64,000 nucleotides of DNA from Clostridia bacterium (GTDB lineage Bacteria > Bacillota > Clostridia > Oscillospirales > Acutalibacteraceae): positions 1 through 64,000 of the forward strand of contig JAFQKB010000045.1 in NCBI GenBank assembly GCA_017397125.1, given 5' to 3'. Of the stretch, positions 59,179 to 64,000 are shown piece after piece; position 1 is the first letter of the stretch; every line of letters begins with the position of its first letter. The notes under the pieces were generated by a model that saw only the letters and a program-made list of their open reading frames with translations, made no database searches and had not been told where the DNA came from. A program made the translations under genes and the position numbers.

Positions 59179-60099
59179 ATGGGCCTTTTCGGAAAAATCG
59201 GTCAGGGACTCAAGAAAACCCGTGATTCCCTGATGAATTCGGTGTCCTCGGTGCTGCGGGGCTTTACCCGCATCGACGACGACCTGTTTGAAGAGCTGGA
59301 GGAGATCCTGGTGATGGGGGACGTGGGCGCCAATACGGCGGCCCGCATCTGCGCCGACCTGCGTGAGGAGGTCAAGAGCCAGGGCATCACCGACCCGCTG
59401 AAGATCCGCTCGCTTATGCGGCGCATCGTATCCCGTATGCTGGAGGGCGGCCAGGAGATGGCCCTGACCACCAAGCCGTCGGTGATCCTGGTCATCGGCG
59501 TCAACGGCGTGGGCAAGACCACCACCATCGGCAAGATGGCGGCCAATCTCAAGGCTCAGGGCAAAAAAGTGATCCTGGGTGCGGCGGATACCTTCCGTGC
59601 TGCCGCCATCGAGCAGCTGGAGATCTGGGCGGATCGGGCCGGCGTGGATATCGTCAAGCACGCCCAGGGCGCCGACCCGGCGGCGGTGGTGTTCGATACC
59701 GTCTCCGCCGCCAAGGCCCGGGGCGCGGACGTGGTCATCTGCGATACCGCCGGCCGCCTGCACAACAAGAAAAATCTGATGGAGGAGCTGGCCAAGATCG
59801 GCCGTGTCATCGACCGGGAGCTGCCGGACGCCGACAAGGAGATATTACTGGTGGTGGATGCCACCACCGGCCAGAACGCCGTCAACCAGGCCCGTGAGTT
59901 TAAGGCGGCCGCCGGCATCACCGGCATCGTGCTGACCAAGCTGGACGGCACCGCCCGGGGCGGTGTGGTGCTGGCGATCCGGGAGGATCTGCAGGTACCG
60001 GTCAAGTTCGTGGGCGTGGGCGAGGGCATCGACGACCTGCAGCCCTTTGACCCGGTGCAGTTTGCTGCCGGACTGTTTGATGAGGAGGAGAGCGTATGA
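59179..60099 (+). CDS. ftsY: Signal recognition particle receptor FtsY
   Basis: A 306-aa SRP-type GTPase that receives ribosome-SRP complexes at the membrane. It contains the N domain (1-85) and G domain: GVNGVGKTTTIGKMA (G1), DTFRAAAIEQLE, DTAGRLHNKKNL (G3), LTKLDGTARGGVVL (G4). It lacks the long acidic A domain of enterobacterial FtsY, as is normal in Firmicutes. The ATG follows GGAGG; the stop overlaps rdgB. Confidence 0.97.
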   Translation: MGLFGKIGQGLKKTRDSLMNSVSSVLRGFTRIDDDLFEELEEILVMGDVGANTAARICADLREEVKSQGITDPLKIRSLMRRIVSRMLEGGQEMALTTKPSVILVIGVNGVGKTTTIGKMAANLKAQGKKVILGAADTFRAAAIEQLEIWADRAGVDIVKHAQGADPAAVVFDTVSAAKARGADVVICDTAGRLHNKKNLMEELAKIGRVIDRELPDADKEILLVVDATTGQNAVNQAREFKAAAGITGIVLTKLDGTARGGVVLAIREDLQVPVKFVGVGEGIDDLQPFDPVQFAAGLFDEEESV

Positions 60100-60695
60100 A
60101 ATACGTCATCGCGACCCATAATGCTCATAAGCTGATCGAATTGCAGCGCATCCTGGAGCCTCTGGGCATCCAGGCAGTCACCGACCGGGACCTGGGTCTG
60201 GAGCTGCCCGAGGTGGAGGAGACCGGCACCACCTTTGCGGAGAACGCCTATCTCAAGGCCGCCTCCGCCTGTGAATGTACCGGCCTGCCGGCCATCGCGG
60301 ACGACTCCGGTCTGGTGGTGGACGCCCTGGACGGCCGTCCCGGCGTGTACTCCGCCCGCTACGGCGGCGAGGAGGCCACCGACGACGACCGCAACGTGCT
60401 GCTGCTGGGCGAGATGAAGGACGTGCCCCCGGGCCAGCGCTCGGCGCGGTTTATCTCCGCCGTGTGCTGCGTGTTCCCCAATGGGGACGTGCTGCGGGCG
60501 GAGGGTGCCTTTGAGGGCGAGATCGCCTATGCCCCCGCCGGCGAAAACGGCTTCGGCTACGACCCCATCTTTTTGGTGGGCGACCGCACCTCGGCAGAGA
60601 TGTCCCCGGCCGAAAAGGACGCGGTCAGCCACCGTGGCAAGGCGCTCACGGTGTTTTCCAAGGATTTAGAGGCCTATCTGGCTAAGAATAAATGA
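60096..60695 (+). CDS. rdgB: XTP/dITP diphosphatase (RdgB/HAM1)
   Basis: 199 aa; hydrolyses non-canonical purine nucleoside triphosphates to keep them out of DNA. It opens YVIATHNAHKLIELQRIL. Metal and substrate motifs are EETGTTFAENAYLKA, IADDSGLVVDALDGRPGVYS and GENGFGYDPIFLV, ending SHRGKAL. The start overlaps ftsY by four bases. Confidence 0.96.
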   Translation: MKYVIATHNAHKLIELQRILEPLGIQAVTDRDLGLELPEVEETGTTFAENAYLKAASACECTGLPAIADDSGLVVDALDGRPGVYSARYGGEEATDDDRNVLLLGEMKDVPPGQRSARFISAVCCVFPNGDVLRAEGAFEGEIAYAPAGENGFGYDPIFLVGDRTSAEMSPAEKDAVSHRGKALTVFSKDLEAYLAKNK

Positions 60696-60704
60696 GGTAA
60701 TACT

Positions 60705-60998
60705 ATGACCAGTAAACAACGCGCGTATTTACGCGGACTCGCCAACACCATGGAGCCCATCCTCCACGCCGGCAAGGGCGGCATTTCCGACGCCCTCATC
60801 AAGCAGGCGGACGATGCGCTGACCGCCCGTGAGCTGATCAAGGGCAAGGTGCTGGAGACGGCACCCGGCACCGCCCGTGAGCTGGCGGAGGAGATCGCTG
60901 CGGCGGTCAACGCCCAGGTGGTGCAGGTGGTGGGACGCACCTTTGTGCTGTTCCGCCAGAACGAAAAGGATTCCCAGATCCGTCTGCCCCGGGCATAA
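60705..60998 (+). CDS. yhbY: YhbY-family CRM-domain RNA-binding protein
   Basis: 97 aa, start behind GAGGTAA. A single CRM domain: LTSKQRAYLRGLA-like start (TSKQRAYLRGLANTMEPI), GKGGISDALIKQADDAL with the GxxG RNA-binding loop region, and ALEARELIKGKVL-like TARELIKGKVLE. Associates with pre-50S ribosomal subunits in characterised relatives. It precedes nadD as in Bacillus (yqeI). Confidence 0.94.
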   Translation: MTSKQRAYLRGLANTMEPILHAGKGGISDALIKQADDALTARELIKGKVLETAPGTARELAEEIAAAVNAQVVQVVGRTFVLFRQNEKDSQIRLPRA

Positions 60999-61031
60999 GC
61001 CGGGCGCGATCGGACAGAGAGGAGGGGTGTT

Positions 61032-62243
61032 ATGAAGAAAATGGGCCTGTTCGGCGGCACCTATGACCCCATTCACCAGGGGCACGTATCGCTGGCCTTG
61101 GGGTTGGCCGAGGCGCTGTCGTTGGACGGCGTTGTGCTGATGCCCACCTTTGTACCCCCCCATAAGATCAAAGAGAGCATGGCCCCGGCCGAGCACCGCC
61201 TGGCTATGTGCCGGCTGGTGGCTGCACAGCACCCGGTGCTGCAGGTCTCCGACCTGGAGCTTGCCCGGGAGGGTGCCAGCTTCACCGTGGATACGCTGGA
61301 GGCGCTGTGCCGGACCCACCCGGATACGGAGTGGTATCTCATCACCGGTGCGGATATGTTCACCACCCTGCGGACCTGGCATCGCTTTGAGGATATTGCC
61401 CGGATGGCGGTGCTGTGCACCGTGCCCCGGGCAGGCACGGACACGGCCCGGCTGCAGGCCTACGCCGCCGCGCTGGAGGCGGAGGGCTGCCGGTGCTACG
61501 TGCACCCGTGCCCGGTGGAGGATATTTCCTCCACAGAGGTGCGCCGCCGTGCGGCGGCAGGGGAGAGCCTGGCCGGGCTGGTACCGCCCGGGGTGGAGGA
61601 ATATATCCGCCGCCACGGCCTGTACCGGGACGGTGCGGCGGACACCCGCACCCGGGACCAGCAGTTTATTGAGATCATCCGCTCCCGTTTGGGGGATTAC
61701 CGCTTTCGCCATTCTCTGTGTGTGGCGCAGGAGGCCCGGCGGCTGGCCCGGCTCCACGGCGCCGACCCGGACAAGGCGTATACGGCGGGCATCCTCCACG
61801 ATATCATGAAGGATACCGACCCAAATGCACAGTTGCAAATTCTGGAGGACTTTGGTATACTGTTGGACGGACTGGAGCGGCAGAGTCCCACCCTGTGGCA
61901 CGCCCGCTCCGGCGAGGCGTTTTTGCGCCACATACTGTGTATCGGGGACGAGGACGTCCTGCGGGCGGTGCGGTATCACACCACCGGCCGCGCCGGAATG
62001 ACCCTGCTGGAGCAGGTGCTGTTTGTGGCGGATTTCACCTCTGCGGACCGGGACTATCCCGACGTGGACGTGATGCGCCGTCTGGCGGACGAGTCCCTGA
62101 CCGCCGCCATCAAATACGGGATCGACTACACCATCCGCGACCTGCTTGATCGGGATCGGGCGGTGCATCCCGATACTGTGGCTGCATACAATGAGATCGT
62201 ATTGTCTGAAGCGAATGGAGGGCAAGCGAATGAGTCAAAATAA
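61032..62243 (+). CDS. nadD: Nicotinate-nucleotide adenylyltransferase fused to a YqeK-type HD hydrolase
   Basis: 403 aa in two parts. Residues 1-198 are NadD, which makes NaAD in NAD synthesis: MGLFGGTYDPIHQGHVSLAL (HxGH at HQGH), ITGADMF, EDISSTEVRRR. Residues ~210-395 are an HD-domain protein of the YqeK family (diadenosine tetraphosphate hydrolases in recent work): RFRHSLCVAQEARRLARLHG, AYTAGILHDIMKDT (HD), RYHTTGRAGMTLLEQVLFVA. In Bacillus these are neighbouring genes nadD-yqeK; here a single open frame joins them. Its end overlaps the LCP gene by 14 bases. Confidence 0.95.
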   Translation: MKKMGLFGGTYDPIHQGHVSLALGLAEALSLDGVVLMPTFVPPHKIKESMAPAEHRLAMCRLVAAQHPVLQVSDLELAREGASFTVDTLEALCRTHPDTEWYLITGADMFTTLRTWHRFEDIARMAVLCTVPRAGTDTARLQAYAAALEAEGCRCYVHPCPVEDISSTEVRRRAAAGESLAGLVPPGVEEYIRRHGLYRDGAADTRTRDQQFIEIIRSRLGDYRFRHSLCVAQEARRLARLHGADPDKAYTAGILHDIMKDTDPNAQLQILEDFGILLDGLERQSPTLWHARSGEAFLRHILCIGDEDVLRAVRYHTTGRAGMTLLEQVLFVADFTSADRDYPDVDVMRRLADESLTAAIKYGIDYTIRDLLDRDRAVHPDTVAAYNEIVLSEANGGQANESK

Positions 62244-63558
62244 TGGACAAAAGCAGGTGAGCCTGGCCGGCGCCGCCGGCAATGCAAAACCGAAAAGAAA
62301 GAGAAAAAGCCCCTGGAAGGCCATCGGCATGGTGACGCTTCTGGTGGTGCTGTTGGCGGTGGGCGTGCTGGCCTATCAGCTGTTCGGCGGCCTGGACGGC
62401 CCGTCCCTGTCCGCCCAGGAGATGGTGGAATACACCGTCACCCCGGATGGGATAAGCGACAGCGTATCCTATTTCGCCCTGGGTGTAACCGGCGAAAAGC
62501 CCACCGACTGTCTGGATATGGTGGCTGTGATGTGCTATAACCGCAAGAGCGGATCCATCTCGGTGCTGCAGGTGCCGGTATCCACCTATATCGGCAAGGA
62601 CACCGGCTTTGCGGTCAACACCGTGGGCCACGTGTGGGGCAGCCCCCAGCCGGAGGTGTTCTGCTCCTCCTGCCGTGTGCGCGTCACCGCCGGCGAGGTG
62701 GAGGACAACAAGCACACCGTCTGCGGTGCCAAGCTGGAGAACCGTACCGGCTCCGCCTATGGCGACCTGATCCGGGTGTTCAACGACCAGTACGGTCTGC
62801 CCATCGACAACTTCCTGGTGATCCCCCGGGCCGGCCTGGCTCAGCTGGTGGACGCCCTGGGCGGCCTGGATATCAATCTGACCGCCAAGACCACCCTGGC
62901 CGGTAAATCCTATGCCGCCGGTGTGCAGACCCTGTCCGGCGCCGAGGCGGTGGCCTACGTGACCACCCACGGCTATAAGAATACTCCGGCCTCGGACCGG
63001 GAGCGGATGCTCCGCCAGCGGGAATTCTTTGCGGCCCTGCTGCAGCGCCTGTCCGCCCACAGCCTGGAGGATCTCTACCATATAGATAAGCAGTCCGGTG
63101 CCACCCGAGGGATCGTAGGAATCCTGATGAATGGGCAGAATCCCATCCGGTTCAACGCCACCTCCTTTGGCAAGGCGCGCCTGCTCAACGTCTCGGACAC
63201 CGCCTCCAACCGCCTGAAGCTGTCGGATGCCATGGCCCGGTTCTTTGTGCAGATCAGCCGCGTCCCGCTGGACAAGGTCACCTTCAGCATCCTGCCCGGT
63301 GAGGCGGTCAAGTCCGGCACCGCCACCGTCTATTCGGTGAATAAGGCCAAGACCATCGAGCTGCTGAATGCCCAGATGAATCCCTACGGCCTGACCCTGG
63401 ACGACACCACCGTCGCCGTCCCGCAGCTGAAGGATAAGCCGGCGGACTCGGATGCCTCCACCGCCACCCTGGATACGGTGGCCCAGCCCCAGTCCGGCAC
63501 GGTGACCACCACCACCAAAGCGACCACCACGACCACAACCCTGGCAGAAACGGAGTAA
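62230..63558 (+). CDS. LytR-CpsA-Psr (LCP) family protein with a four-cysteine insert
   Basis: 442 aa: a basic cytoplasmic tail, one membrane helix (~36-57) and an extracellular LCP domain (~75-300). LCP enzymes attach undecaprenyl-linked glycopolymers to peptidoglycan. Family segments are LDMVAVMCYNRKSGSISVLQ, VPVSTYIGK and the loop SDRERMLRQREFFAALLQRL. Between them an insert with CSSC ... VCGAKLE (about residues 144-170) looks like a small zinc-ribbon or disulfide element, not usual in LCP proteins. The C-terminus is a Thr-rich tail (TTTTKATTTTTT). The ATG 62230 follows GGAGGG; an upstream start would run further into nadD. Confidence 0.87.
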   Translation: MSQNNGQKQVSLAGAAGNAKPKRKRKSPWKAIGMVTLLVVLLAVGVLAYQLFGGLDGPSLSAQEMVEYTVTPDGISDSVSYFALGVTGEKPTDCLDMVAVMCYNRKSGSISVLQVPVSTYIGKDTGFAVNTVGHVWGSPQPEVFCSSCRVRVTAGEVEDNKHTVCGAKLENRTGSAYGDLIRVFNDQYGLPIDNFLVIPRAGLAQLVDALGGLDINLTAKTTLAGKSYAAGVQTLSGAEAVAYVTTHGYKNTPASDRERMLRQREFFAALLQRLSAHSLEDLYHIDKQSGATRGIVGILMNGQNPIRFNATSFGKARLLNVSDTASNRLKLSDAMARFFVQISRVPLDKVTFSILPGEAVKSGTATVYSVNKAKTIELLNAQMNPYGLTLDDTTVAVPQLKDKPADSDASTATLDTVAQPQSGTVTTTTKATTTTTTLAETE

Positions 63559-63562
63559 TGAT

Positions 63563-63922
63563 ATGACAATAGATGAGATCTGGCAGCGTGCCGTCTACAC
63601 CCTGGACCAGCACAAGGCGGAGGATATCCGGGTGCTGGGTGTGTCCGGTATCACCTCCATCGCAGACTATTTTCTGCTGGCCAGCGGCGGCAGCGCCAAC
63701 CAGGTGCGCAGTCTTTCTGACTATGTAGAGGAGGCCCTGGCCAGGGAGGGTAAGCACCCTCTGCGCACCGAGGGCTACACCGCCGGCGATTGGATCACCC
63801 TGGACTACGGCGATGTGATGGTGCATATTTTCCGGCGTGAGACCCGGGATTTTTACGATTTGGAACGCCTGTGGGTGGATGCCGCCGCGGTGGACATCGG
63901 CCCCTATCTGTATGAGCAATAA
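63563..63922 (+). CDS. rsfS: Ribosomal silencing factor RsfS
   Basis: 119 aa. Binds L14 and blocks subunit joining in starvation. It has the family pattern: HKAEDIRVLGVSGITSIADY, FLLASGGSANQVRSLSDYVE, GDWITLDYGDVMVHIF and ETRDFYDLERLW. The ATG lies five bases after the LCP stop and has a GGAG site. It follows nadD-yqeK as in the Bacillus yqeI-nadD-yqeK-rsfS series. Confidence 0.97.
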   Translation: MTIDEIWQRAVYTLDQHKAEDIRVLGVSGITSIADYFLLASGGSANQVRSLSDYVEEALAREGKHPLRTEGYTAGDWITLDYGDVMVHIFRRETRDFYDLERLWVDAAAVDIGPYLYEQ

Positions 63923-63941
63923 TCGGTGAGGAGAATCAGTT

Positions 63942-64000
63942 ATGGTACACTACAACCCCGCAGAGATCGAAGCAAAATGGCAAAACTATTGGGAGGAGAA
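63942..64000 (+). CDS. leuS: Leucyl-tRNA synthetase, 5' end only
   Basis: The first 19 codons, reading VHYNPAEIEAKWQNYWEE after the initiating Met, match the typical LeuRS N-terminus (YNPxxIExKWQxYWEE). The ATG follows GAGGAG. The window ends here. No T-box is visible, as the gap to rsfS is only 19 bases. Confidence 0.88.
   Translation, partial: MVHYNPAEIEAKWQNYWEE

Overview
The window looks like a chromosomal segment from a GC-rich, endospore-forming Firmicute, most likely an Oscillospiraceae/Ruminococcaceae-type gut Clostridium. The grounds are: sporulation genes (a GerA/SpoVAF-type protein, spoIVA, a spoIVFA/spoIVFB-like pair, a SpoIID-domain operon), Bacillus/Clostridium gene orders (infC-rpmI-rplT, dprA-topA-trmFO, plsX-rnc-smc-ftsY, yhbY-nadD-yqeK-rsfS-leuS), strong AGGAGG-type ribosome sites and sigma-A promoters with 17-base spacers. 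Species cannot be fixed from the sequence alone.

Layout. 1-450: the 3' end of a 23S rRNA gene, a spacer holding a partial duplicate of the 5S head, a 5S rRNA gene and a terminator. 573-2940 (minus): an AT-richer XRE-type regulator with a palindromic operator candidate, then prfB without a frameshift site. 3130-11572 (plus): pgeF, a spoVAF-like/hypothetical/recD2/comF operon, an mreB paralogue with an altered phosphate-binding motif, carD, a SLOG-family protein and a small unknown. 11596-29915: an accessory island beginning at tRNA-Gly(CCC), followed by an elaborate cluster of nested hairpins, a small AT-rich gene, and two giant secreted proteins (2336 and 3416 aa). 29986-34715: a GNAT acetyltransferase, an XRE regulator with a small partner, a small membrane protein, nth, and rarA plus an AlkD-like repair protein. 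34746-39021 (minus): a tight four-gene operon with SpoIID-like, peptidoglycan-binding and MATE/SpoVB-type proteins. 39190-43317: a structured leader and potABCD (polyamine uptake). 43347-46659: a second hairpin cluster, then spoIVA, an M23 protein and an M50 protease. 46656 to the end: translation, DNA-processing, lipid, chromosome-segregation and cell-wall housekeeping genes, ending in the first codons of leuS.

The most striking system is the pair of giant surface proteins. The first has a signal peptide, 14 tandem aromatic-rich Ig-like repeats, a BspA-type leucine-rich segment, cysteine-rich repeats, then a cohesin and a type I dockerin; it has no visible wall anchor. The second starts with a cohesin directly after its signal peptide, continues with Ig/FN3/PKD modules, an unassigned helical block and a cysteine-rich array with an exact 345-bp period, and ends in cell-wall-binding repeats. 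They are co-oriented, 34 bp apart, and suggest a two-part scaffold in which the first protein docks onto the wall-bound second (inference). The second theme is a set of compact hairpin clusters with 3-4-base loops and ATATCA-type linkers in non-coding gaps: the 5S spacer, after tRNA-Gly, after potD, and possibly the potA leader.

Other points: an acyl-carrier-like protein in the plsX-rnc slot that lacks the phosphopantetheine serine, an infC gene that appears to start at ATA behind a terminator-bearing leader, and an LCP protein with a four-cysteine insert.
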